From the NCBI GenBank assembly GCA_965112735.1, contig OZ218953.1, positions 3,410,001 through 3,474,000 of the forward strand: a stretch of 64,000 nt of DNA. Reading direction: 5' to 3'. The stretch comes from Phaeosaccion multiseriatum. Its lineage: Eukaryota > Ochrophyta, other classes. Numbering within the stretch: the stretch's first letter is position 1; each line of letters starts with the position of its first letter. The position numbers and the translations under genes are program-made. The notes beneath the pieces are model-generated. The model searched no databases and had not been told where the DNA came from. It saw only the letters and a program-made list of their open reading frames with translations. This document shows, piece by piece, positions 1 through 10,200 of the stretch.

Positions 1-877
1 GCCCCTGCTGAGTCCGAGCCCGACACCAGAAGCACCACCACCACCCCTGCCCCTGAGTCCAGCACCACAAGCACCAGCACCACCCCTGCCCCTGAGTCCA
101 GCACCACAAGCACCAGCACCACCCCTGCCCCTGAGTCCAGCACCACAAGCACCGACTCCACCCCTGCCCCTGCTGAATCCGACACCAGAAGCACCACCAT
201 CACCCCTGCCCCTGAGTCCAGCACCACAAGCACCGACACCACCCCTGCCCCTGAGTCCACCACCGGCAACGAATATACCTCGTTGACGCTGGACGACGAT
301 GTCTGTCAGGCGGAGTACGATGCGCTCTCTGCATGTCTTCAGGACGGCTCGTGCCCATGGTGCTGGGATGACCGCGACCAGGACATCGACTCAACGCCTA
401 CGGACATTGCCCCAAATTCTCCATTTTTCTCAGGCCCGGAGTTTAGGACGTTGGCAGACTTCTGCGCAGAGTGAGTTCCATGTGGGGGCAGGGGCGATGG
501 CTTGCGCATGCTCTGCTCTGCTTGGTTGGGTCAAGTACTTACCCCGTGTCCGCCGACTTGCTCCCCTCCCTCCCTCCCTCCCTCCCTCCCACGCGTATAG
601 CACCGGGCACTGCGAACGATTCGCGGAGTCTTACTCCGTCTGCACGGCGTCGGATAGATGGTTGGCTGTCGTTCAGTGCCAGTACCAGGCCATCTGCAGC
701 GCGGCGGGCGTCAGCGTGCCCGACATTGGCGCGTGTGCCGCGGGCACTGTCCGGCAGAGCGACAATGCTGCAGCAGGCCGATTCCCCCCTCTGGGAGGCT
801 ACGGCGTCACACAGGCACTTTCCGCCACCCTCACCGCCGTGCTCTTCCTCAAGGGTCTCCGCTTTGGCGGGTGGTAG
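1..877 (+). CDS. Secreted Cys-rich protein with Pro/Ser/Thr repeats, C-terminal part (5' end outside window)
   Basis: The reading frame is open from base 1 and runs to 470. A GTGAGT donor starts the intron 471-600, which ends in TATAG, and exon 2 (601-877) ends at TAG. The first 84 or so residues are degenerate 12-residue repeats of the type PAPESSTTSTxT, a mucin-like, probably O-glycosylated stalk. They are followed by about 150 residues with many Cys (CQAEYDALSAC, CPWCW, CQYQAIC). The last 20 residues are hydrophobic and could be a GPI-anchor signal or membrane anchor. The start and any signal peptide lie outside the window. The family is not recognised; a cell-surface or wall protein is an inference from composition. 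The intron is supported by phase: exon 1 ends in phase 2 and exon 2 restores one continuous Cys-containing frame. Confidence 0.6.
13..255 (+). repeat. 36-bp coding minisatellite (PAPESSTTSTxT units)
   Basis: Tandem, slightly diverged 36-bp units repeat the pattern CCTGCCCCTGAGTCCAGCAC. They stay in frame and encode the Pro/Ser/Thr stalk of the first gene. Unit variants alternate between AESDTRSTT and ESSTTSTS forms. Confidence 0.85.
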
Positions 878-1940
878 ACCCGCGCACGGGGGATGGGGAT
901 GTGAGACTGTGAGACTCGGGTTCTTGGGCATTATTTACGTACATGCATTTCCTTATTTTGATTTTTAACTTTTCGAGGGCGGACATGTTGTTTCTTGTGG
1001 ACCTCACTGCCTAATCCAGTGGGTCAAGTAGTTTAGTTTATGGGAGGAACTTGGAGTACCCACTGGCTGATTCCGTCAGTGCGTGCTTCTAACAGGCGGT
1101 GCTTGCGTCACCACGTAATAAACACCACAGTAAACCCTCACCTCACCCCACGGCGTCGCTGCTCGGCGGAAGGGGCTCCGCCCCAGAAACCGCTCTGCAC
1201 GTCCCGATTCTCCGACGACGTTACATGCAGACCCTTTCTCACTGGCACTGCCAGCCAAGACAGCAAAGGGATGGCCTCTCCTCAGGTCCTTCTGGCGAGG
1301 GCTCACTCATGCCCTGTCCAAACAAGTGCACGCCCACCCTCTCTAGGTAGGTACAGCACAGGTGGGGGGGAAGTAGAGCGTGGCCGTGGCCGGTTCCGCC
1401 CGAGCAAAGGGGGCGGGGGGGGGTCCTCAACGGTACCATCCACGGACACACGGGTGAACACGGGAACACGGTGGGTGGGGAGCTTTGGCCTCCACAGTCC
1501 TGACACCCAGTCCTGACCCCCACCTGGGGTGCGATGGCTCCTTCGCTCTACCAATGGTGCTGGCCGTAGGTAGGCGGCCTCGCGCTTACATTCTGTAACT
1601 GTCGCTCATCGTCCCTGCGCCTGTGATGGAGGCAGGCTAGAAGGACCGGAAGGCCCTTGCTCCGCGTCAGAAACTGCCTCTGCTGCTAGCCCTTGCTGCA
1701 GTGAGTTGGGTGACCCGTTGGTACCGGCTTGTCCAATGTCTGTGTCTGTCACTACTGCCCGGTCTAAATGCAAGCCGCCCCCTACTGCCAGCGAAGCGGA
1801 GGAAGGAAAGCCCTTGCGCCGAGGGACGCGCATGCGAGGTGCGATCCTGTGCAGACAATGAAACGAAGCAGGAGAGGGAAGGGGAAAGGTGGTTTCAGAA
1901 ACGACGCAGGGGCAAAGCAGGCACCAGCGCTCCTTGTGCC
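878..1940. other. Intergenic, convergent 3' ends, no gene seen
   Basis: This lies between the 3' end of the repeat protein (+) and the 3' end of the PAP2 gene (-). It holds several G-rich runs (around 1366-1425), but I see no reading frame with splice-consistent extension or recognisable residues on either strand. Confidence 0.5.
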
Positions 1941-3897
1941 TTACCATGAGGTGTATGTATTAATGTCTCTGATGCACAGAGGCACCGTCACAAGGATGCC
2001 CACAAGAAGGCCCGCCGTCACGTCCGCGGTACCGTGTCTATTGTCGATGCTGTGGAAGCAGAAGCGGAAGCGGGAGTACAGCACACGTCATGCTGCGTCA
2101 GAGCAGCACAAAGAAGAAAGAATAGGAGCGACACTGAAACTCACATTCGTGTGATGGCGATGAAGAAGCTGAGCATCGGAGGGGCCACCACGCCCCAGAG
2201 GGACACGATGGAGTGTAGAAAGGTGCACACATACGGAGGAATGCGTGGGTGTCTACGGGTACGACAGTGGGGAGGGGGGGCGGGGCAGGCAAGATACGTT
2301 GAGCTTTATGCATGACTGTTACCCTCCCTCTCTCTCTCGCTACTCACCGCGCCAGCAGCTTGAGGAAAGCAGTGGGGTCTCTGAAGTGCAGGGACCAGGA
2401 CATGTACACCACCGTGTATGTGGCCACGCTCATGGCGCCAGACGAGTGTCCAGAAGGGAAGGAGCGCCGACCGTCCTTGAGCAGGTCCGAGTCCTGATGC
2501 CGTAGGTCGGTAGGAAGGGAGGGGCGAAGGAATAACAGAGGCGTTGGCATTGTTGTATCCCGGCGACACATGACACATGTTGCGTGAGGTGAGAAGGCAA
2601 ATGGAGCGAAAGTAAGCAACAGCCGCATGACGGGAGCGAATCAGTCAGTAGAGGGCTTTGGAAACATCCTCCCACCTGGACTTTGTCCGCCCCTCTGGAC
2701 TCTCTCTCTCCCCTTTCCCACCATCTCTCAGTCTCTCGGGTCCCTTCTTCTCTGCCTTTCTCACCCTCTCTCTCTCTCTCACCTCCTCTGTGCAAGCCGC
2801 CTCTAAGTCGGGCATACACCGCGACAGAAAGTCCGGCCGCAGAATACCTGTGGTGTACTTGCCAATCTGCGTAAAGAGGATGACCACCAGATACCTGCTC
2901 GTTGACACGCACGCACACACACAACAAGAGCTTAGGGGCCATCCCATCGGGGGAGTGCTTGGGGCAGTGGGCAGGGGCAGGCTACCAAGTCGGGGGAACG
3001 AGGAAAGAAGGAGCACATTCGTCTGGACAAGGGCAAAGTAGCGCAGCAGACAAGGTTGCAAATCAAAAGTCACTCACGTGGTTATCGCATTCAGTACGAA
3101 ATGCAAAACGGCGGCGCACGCGTTGCTACCGCAAATGTGATTGTGACGATACAGACAAACTTCCACGAAGACTGAGGTGATGACGAGGCAAATGAAGGGC
3201 AGCAGGAAGGAGAGCGCGGGAGAGATGGCCTCCTCTTTGTACTGCCGGAGAGCGAAAATGGTGAGGGGAAAGCGTTCGAGCGTGTGAGTGACTCATCTTC
3301 TTGCATGCAAGACACTCCGTCGTCTCAAACACCAACCTCATATCCAATGGTGGGGTCAGTAAGGCTGAAGGTCCGTTCAAAGACCCGAACATTGGAGAAG
3401 GCAATGGCCCCGAGGGGAATGCCCGCCGTCAGCACATTGGCCAGAAGTACCATCCAGCACTGGAGGAAAAACACATAGGTCCACGAGAGACCCCTCACGC
3501 CCCAGCCTTCGGGCGGCTGGGAGGTGGGTTGGGGGAAGGGGAAAAGAGAGGGAGAGGGAGAGGGAGAGAGAGAGAGGAAGATGGAAAGAGAGGGAGAGGG
3601 AGAGGGAGGGAGAGAGCGAGAGGGACGTGGAAAGAGAGGGAGAGGGAGAGGGAGGGAGACAGAAACAATGCGCAGGAGAGAGAAGAGAGATACAGCGTCT
3701 TAGAGATGAGTGAAAGCAACTGTATGCAAGTATCATCTGCAAGAGGAATATGACAATACTTTAGCGAGGAAGACTCATCCCTTGAAGCTCCCTCCACGCC
3801 TTCTTTTCCAAATGTGTATCACTGTAATTGAGTTTACCTTTTCCAAAGGGACAGTTTGCAGCACAGACTCCAGGTACTCGCATCGTTGTGTTGCCAT
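1941..3897 (-). CDS. PAP2-family lipid phosphate phosphatase (LPP type), seven exons
   Basis: An integral membrane phosphatase expected to dephosphorylate phosphatidic acid and related lipid phosphates. Exons on the minus strand: 3897-3838, 3516-3337, 3241-3078, 2894-2783, 2493-2348, 2252-2145, 2049-1941. The sum is 879 nt, or 292 residues. All three PAP2 motifs are present: KYTTGILRP (147-155), RRSFPSGHSS (181-190, His188) and RIIDNRHGTAD (256-266, His262 and Asp266). Motif 3 is created only by splicing between the last two exons, which strongly supports the model. About six hydrophobic helices alternate with the motifs, and the loop LTDPTIGYEYKEE before helix 3 is typical of the family. The start is the first ATG of exon 1. 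The gene is divergent from the SLAC1-type channel. Donors are GTGAGT-like except GTTGGT after exon 2 and GTAAAC after exon 1. No key residue is missing. Confidence 0.92.
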
Positions 3898-4166
3898 AAT
3901 TGAGCTGTGAGGATCTCGGTGGGGGTCCTGCATCGTAAAGGCTTTGGCTTTTCCTTTTTTTCTCTCCCTTTTCACTTGATCGCCCGCACGCACGTCCCAA
4001 ACTGAAACTGCGAGAATCGTTCCGGCAAACAGGTTTATCCAAACAATACTATGAACAACGCTAAGCATTGGAACACGCTGGCTTACTAGAGGTGGACTCA
4101 GACTACAGGGACCTGGTAGAAGAAAGGATGGGTCGAACTACAGCAGGCGGACGGGGCGGAGAATGA
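3898..4166. promoter_or_regulatory. Shared promoter region of the PAP2 and SLAC1-type genes
   Basis: The two start codons point away from each other across 269 bp, so both promoters and 5' UTRs must lie here, unless an upstream non-coding exon exists. No TATA box or repeated operator is evident. Confidence 0.45.
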
Positions 4167-6593
4167 ATGAGTACAGCAAGTGAGGACGATGCTGGGAGGC
4201 ACAATAAGGGCCATCCGCGGACACACCTCCTGGCCCACGTGTCCATCGTTTTCTTCTCCATTCCGTTGGGCCTCTCATCGCAGGTACTGCAAGCGTGGAT
4301 CCTTTGGTTGCCGTCATATCAGGAGTGAAGATTAATTTTGCTATTCGACCGTGCATTTGGCAATCGACCCGGGCACCTGCATGTACATGTAACCCCGTTG
4401 CAGGCCAGCCTATGGAGAGCCTTCGCGGCTGCCTCGCACTTGTTTGCAGATGAGGAGGGGGAAGGGGAGGACCTGAAGTCGAGGGGGCTCCGCGCCATTT
4501 CGCAGGGCCTGAATTGGGCCTTTTGGTGTGGGGGTGTCTTCTGCCTCCTCCTCTTGCTCCTCCTGTACGGCGCCAAGGCTCGTCTCTTCTGGGAGGTGGT
4601 GCGGACCGAGTATGCGAGCACACTGCGAAATCCCTTCTTCATGGCCCCGCTGCTAGCAGCCTCCTTGCTGGCCTTGGGCCACCCGCCGGCCGCCGAGTAT
4701 GGGTCCGGCGGAGACGGGGCGAGGGCGAGTGAGGTGTACATGCCAGTCTTCGCAGTGCTGGCGGTCCTCTTTCTCTTTGCCAGCTTCAGTTTCAATGGGC
4801 TTTGGCTTTTCTCCGCGGATGGGGCCTTGACGAGAGCCAACCCGGTCTATCTCATGGCTGGTGCGTATTGGCCCGTATTGACCCGTCTGCCTTGTGCTGG
4901 CCCTACCGTGCGCCCCCTCCCTGAGCCCCTTTTGTTCCCCCTCCTGTCTCCTTGCACAGTGATTGGCAATTTTCTGGTGGCGAACATGGCAGCATCGTTC
5001 CACGACTCATCCCTCTGCGCGCAGGTCGGCCTGCTCTTCTTCTCCACGGGCTGCCTCTTTGCCGTTGTAAGTGAGCAGTCCCACAGCAGCGGCGTGCGCA
5101 AATTGTCCCCAGTGTTCGCTGCTCCTGACACTCACTCACCCACCTCGCTCCCCCAGCTGGCCTACGTGTCCATCTTCCTCAATCTGGCGCGCTCTATGCT
5201 GACGGACGGGTCGATGGGAGCGGCCATGAGCTTGACCAGCGAGGCGCGGCAGGTAGGGAGAGAAAGGTCGTTCCTGGTTCTCTCCCCTCCCTGAAAGGAG
5301 TAATGTGTTCTCACAGAACACGTATGTTGTGTGCCACGCCCCTCCCTGCCTGCCCGGTGCACTCTAAAAAAAAGCTCGCCCGAGAGCGCTCGGCCTCTTT
5401 GGTGGAGGAGTGTGCGTACTTGACGGCAGAGGAGGGCTACGCACACACGCACTTGGTGACCGGCGGACGGGCGTCTAGGGAGTGGCGTAGGGCCGACACC
5501 ACGAGGAGACCACGAACGGGTCGCACGCCCGTCGCTCTCGTCTCACCCACAGGGCCAGTACCGGCGGAACGAGAGAGAGCTGGGGGATTGCGACTGCATG
5601 CACCAGCGACGCGCCTCTTGCGCCCTCAGGACGTGCACGTGCAGCCGCCGGAGCTCATCACCGCTCAGATGCAACCGATACTCTTCCTCCTCATGGTGAG
5701 CCACGAATGGCGCTCCCTCCGTCCGCTCAAGTCTGCAGCGCAACACTGACACTGTGTTGTCTTGCCCGTGTGCCTCCATCCAAACAAGGCCCCGTTCGGA
5801 GCGGCGTCTCTGGCTTGGGGCAGACTGTCCGGCTCATTCGACAACGGCAGCCGCGCGCTGTGCCTCATTGCCCTCTATCTGTACATGTTCCTCGTGAGGC
5901 ACGCGTACCTTTTTGTGGGTGAGTGAGTGAGTGAGTGAGTGAGTGAGTGAGTGCGCGGCGGCAGGTATCTCTCCCAAGCAAGCGGCGCGTGTTTTAACGT
6001 CGCTGGACCGTCGTCCTCTTCCTCTGCCTCACCCTCTCCCCGCGCAGGCATCCCTTTCAGCATCACGTGGTGGGCGCTCTCCTTCCCAACTGCGGTAGTG
6101 GTGAGTGCGTTGGTGACGGCGTCGCGCGCGTGTGTGAAGGAGCAAGGCGCTGACGCCTCCCACCTCCTTTTTGTTGTGTTTCGACACGGCGCCTCAGGCG
6201 CAGGCCACGCTCGCCTACGCGCTCGAGATGGACAGCAAGGCGCTGTCTGTCCTGGCCCTGACGCTGGCCGTGCTGTCTCTGGCAGCTGTGCTGCTGCTGT
6301 GCTCGTTCACTCTTCGCTTGCTGTGGACGGGGGGTTGGGTGCGAGAGGACCCGGCTGTCACGGCGTGCATCCTCGAGAGGGTGAAGCTTGGGCAGCAGGA
6401 AAGAGTGACGAGGCGATGGACCCCAAACGACAACGAAGGAGAGCAGCCGAGGAGCGAGAGCGAGAGGCTGGCGGGAGAAGTCGCAGGAGGCAGGCGTGCA
6501 GAGGCAGCGGCAGTTCGGGACACCGCCGCAGCCCTCTGGGGACAAGGATACTCGGACGACGGCTGCGACGAGGACATGAAAGGAGAGGGGTAG
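4167..6593 (+). CDS. SLAC1/TehA (TDT) family anion channel or transporter
   Basis: A polytopic membrane protein of 473 residues in eight exons: 4167-4283, 4404-4860, 4960-5066, 5157-5252, 5630-5695, 5789-5918, 6048-6100, 6198-6593 (1422 nt). Family signs are the N-terminal helix SIVFFSIPLGLSSQ followed by LWRA, the later MAPFGAASLAW segment and the block IPFSITWWALSFPTAVVAQA near the C-terminus. That block matches the conserved W-A-x-S-F-P region of SLAC1/TehA/Mae1 transporters. About ten hydrophobic helices are visible. The hydrophilic tail of about 75 residues is rich in Arg and Glu. Substrate (anion, malate or sulfite) cannot be told. The ATG at 4167 was chosen because it opens exon 1 in frame; a long frame starting from TTG at 4338 is an intron read-through. 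The 377-bp intron before exon 5 is the least certain junction. Confidence 0.82.
5919..5955 (+). repeat. (GAGT)n microsatellite in an intron
   Basis: Nine or so GAGT units directly follow the exon boundary at 5918, so the splice donor GTGAGT is itself the first unit of the tract. Confidence 0.8.
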
Positions 6594-7242
6594 TGATGGG
6601 GCTACGTGAGTGGAGGGTGAAGGGTGAGCCTCTCTCCCTTTTGATGACGTAGCTATGCTTGATTGACGTGTGCGTGCGTCATCGCGTCGACCTTTCATAG
6701 ATCGGCATGCCCTAATATGAGCACGGCCTGCTCTTGCTTAACTGCTAACTCCCTTGATCCAAAACGCACCAACCTCTCGCTTTCGCAAGCGAAACGTACG
6801 TGTTGTCTGCCTCTCACACATCACCCCTGCTTTTTTTTTGGGTGCCCCCGACAGAATATAAGTGAGCGGGTTGGCAAAAGTAAAAATACCCCGGGGGCCC
6901 GCATAGACTCTCCTCTCCTTCTGCCCATCTCGTTTGCTCCCCAGTAGACGCTCCTGAGCTGGACTCGAAACAGAAGCCTGCGCCTGAGAGCGCATTGTGA
7001 CGGAGGAAAGGCAGATTGCCAGGTAGAGGAGACCTTGAGTGGAGTAGCAGCGACAGGTTGTGCTGGAGAAAGGGGCTCGCTTGAATATCCGTGCCCAGGG
7101 CTTTAGTGCTTTAGAGAAAGGAAAAGAGGTTCGGAGGAGGGAAGGCGGGGCCTGCCCTGCCCTCAGTCCTCTCTGCTGATGTGACCGTGCTACCTTGGGC
7201 TCTGCTCGGCAGACTCAGGACCCGGGGCAAGAGCAAGCCCAC
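6594..7242. other. Intergenic region between two + strand genes
   Basis: About 650 bp between the channel stop codon and the first ATG of the nucleotidyltransferase. A TTTTTTTTT run and a CCCGGGGGCCC stretch occur near 6830-6900. No gene is seen, and the 3' UTR of one gene and the promoter of the next are presumably here. Confidence 0.4.
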
Positions 7243-10200
7243 ATGGACGTGCGGGGCCTCACTTCGCCCATGCGTAAGCAGTCTCCGTCCCGAAGGCAGC
7301 TGCATCAGGAACAGAGGAGCCAACCGGGCGGCGGTGGGCATGGCGGGCCTCGACCCCCTCTGTATCACCACGTTCAGCAGCAGCAGCAGCCGCCGCTTCA
7401 CCAGCTCTCCCACCCGCAGCAGCACCAGCAGCAGCAGCCCACACCCCAACAGCAACACGTACTCCAGCAGCAGCTGCATCACCTCCACGGCGCGCAGCAG
7501 CAGCACTACCGAGTGGACCATAGGCTGGAAGCTACCTTTCAGGTTGATCAGCTGCTGGGCTGGCTGCAACCATGCGTAGCTGCGGAGAAGAAGAGAAGGT
7601 ATGCTAGCGCGTCCACAAGTGTGTCTTGTCGACAGGGGGGTGGGGGCAGGGCAGGCTGTGATTTGGAATCACAGAATAGAAGGAGGAGTGGCAGAGCTCC
7701 CACTGCTTCCTGAGTCTGCCCCTCCAACACGGAGGGTAGGGCGAAGCTCGCACATCCACGGAATGTCGTCCGATGGCTTGGGTCGCAAAACCACGGAATG
7801 TCGTCAGTTGGCGCAACGTACTCACAACGCACACCCCCACCCCTCCTGCTCTGTATTATGGCCTCGTTCGCACAGGCAAATCGCGGACCGTATCACCAGT
7901 CTGCTGCAGAAGGAGGTGCCGGCCTGTCGAGTTGTTCCGTCAGGCTCTTTCCTCCTGAAAACATACCTGCCCAGCGGGGACATGGACTTTGTAGTCTTTT
8001 TCCCAACGGCCGGGGGGGAAGAGCTAGGAAGAGGAGGAGGAGGAGGGGGAGGGGCGGGGGGGGGGAGGAGGGGGAGGGGCAAGCAACGGCGGCGGGAGCA
8101 GAAGCAGCAGCAGCAGCATTTGGTGACGCAGCAGCAGCGTGTGGCCGCGCAGCACTTGGCAGTTGTCAACTCTGTGCTGTGCCATGCGGCCTTGGCGGGG
8201 TCGAAGGAGGCATCTGAGATTCGAAATGTGACTCTGGTCAATGCTAGGACCCCGCTCGTCAAACTGGTGAGTCGATGAGTGGGTGGGGTCCGGCACGGGC
8301 CCGGCAGCCGCGGTGGCTCTTCGGGTGCCATCGCCGATTTGCAAGAGACGCAGTCGTCGCTGCTTTTCTTGCCCGTCCACCTGCCCAATGCCAACTGTCA
8401 AAATGTCTGATCTCTTTCCCTTGCGTTGGCCCGCTGCGTTAATTCCTCGCCCTCGTCACAGATGGTACACAACATGTCCGTGGACATGACTGTGAATCAG
8501 CTCGGAAGCGTCGCTACCGTGGTGCTGCTGGAGGAGGCAGAGAGGGAGCAGGAGATACCGCTGCTGCTCAAGCGCTCTCTCTTGCTGCTCAAAGCCTGGT
8601 AAGCTGCTGGGGTAATTGTCTTTACTCAGACGTGGGGGCGGAAGTGGGGCCTTTCTTTCAATTCTCTTGCTATGCTTTTCTCTCGACGAGTCTCCGGGTT
8701 TTTCAAAATTACTGATGCACTCCCCCTCTCTCATGCATGTAGGGCCACTTTCGAAAGCGGAAAGTACGGCTCCGGAGAGCCCATTATGGGCGGCACTGCG
8801 GGCCTGAGCAGCTACGCTCTTAGCGTCATGGTGCTGCACCTCCTGAGGGATCAGCGGCGCGGCTGTGCGGGAAGCGACCACGGCGGCGGCGAGGGGGGAG
8901 CGGAAGAAGATAAGGAGAGCAGCGCAAGCGCGTACTGTGGTGTCATGTCGCCAGGGGGCATCAGCAGCAGCAGCAAGGCGTCGCCGTCCCATGGGCCGCA
9001 GCAGGCGGGGCGGGAGGGCTCGGGTGCTCGCAAGCTGCGTACGCCATTGGACGTTCTCTTGGCCTTCTTCCGCGTGTACAGCGCATTCGATTGGGACCGA
9101 AACGCCGTGGCAGTGGGCGGGGTGGTGCCCTTGAGCGAAATACTCGCCGTCGGCGGCGGAAAGGGGACACCAGAAGTGCCAGGAGCAGGGGCGGAGCAGG
9201 ATTACGCAGCAACGCCAATGGCAGTGGCCGCAGTAGCTGGCGAGTTGGAGATGGCGACTGAGGGTTTCGAGCCCGAGACGGTACCAGCGGTGGCAGAGCT
9301 CATGACTCGATTGCGAGCGATTGTTGCGGGAGGGACGACTGGCGAGGAGCAATCAAATCCTCTGTTGTCTCCGACGGAGCACGAGAGGCGGCAGAGGCAG
9401 GGGCAGCAGCAGGGGCAGCAGCAGGAGCAGCATCCAGAGAAGGAGAAGGAGGGCATCGCCTCCCCGCCCTCCTATGGCTATCCCACGGCCTCTCCGTCGT
9501 CCACCGCCTCGTCTGTGTGCCAGACCCCGCCGAGGTCCCGCTCGCCTGTGTCGCCCTCCCGCCCGGTCCCGATTGTCATGGAGACTGAGCCTGCCATTGC
9601 TTCACCCCCTCGCATCTCCACGACCAAGCACGGGAGGAATTTGCAAGCAGCAGCAGCAGCGGGAGGAGCGGGAGGAGGAGGAGGAGGAGGAGAGACTTTT
9701 TCAAAAAGTAGAGCCTCCCCGGCACGGCTCCGCTCTCCGATACCCGGCACCCCGGGGGGTGGACGCGGTTCGGAGTCGTCGACAGGGTTTCCCGTTCGTG
9801 TGTGCAACATCATTGACCCCCTGGACCCAAATAACAACCTCGGCTACTCGCTCAACTCGCAGAGCTTCGGGCAGTTCAAAAAGGCGCTGGAGGAGGGCAA
9901 GCACCATCTGGAGGGGCTGCTCGGCGTCAGCAGCAATGCGAGTCTGAACCTGCACTTTTTGTACATGCGAGTGTTACAAAAACAGCAGCAGCAGCAGCAG
10001 CAGCATATGCAAAAGCAGCGAGGGGGCGGGGGAGAGGGGCCGACCTCGAGGGTAGGAACCCCTGGAAGAGAGAAGAGTGAAGAGGGAGAAAAAGGAGGGG
10101 ACGGTGGATCGACCCCGCGCATGATGGATTTCTCTTCCACGACTGTAGCGCAAGCACAAGCAGCGGCAGTGGCGGCTGCAGCGGCATCGGGGTACGGAGA

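Noticed and set aside
1040-1554. Open frames on both strands between the first two genes
   Set aside because: No recognisable residues, G-rich composition and no splice-consistent partner exons.
4338-5294. A long + frame starting from TTG at 4338 and reading on past 4860
   Set aside because: It reads through two introns of the SLAC1-type gene; the spliced model with the ATG at 4167 restores family motifs.
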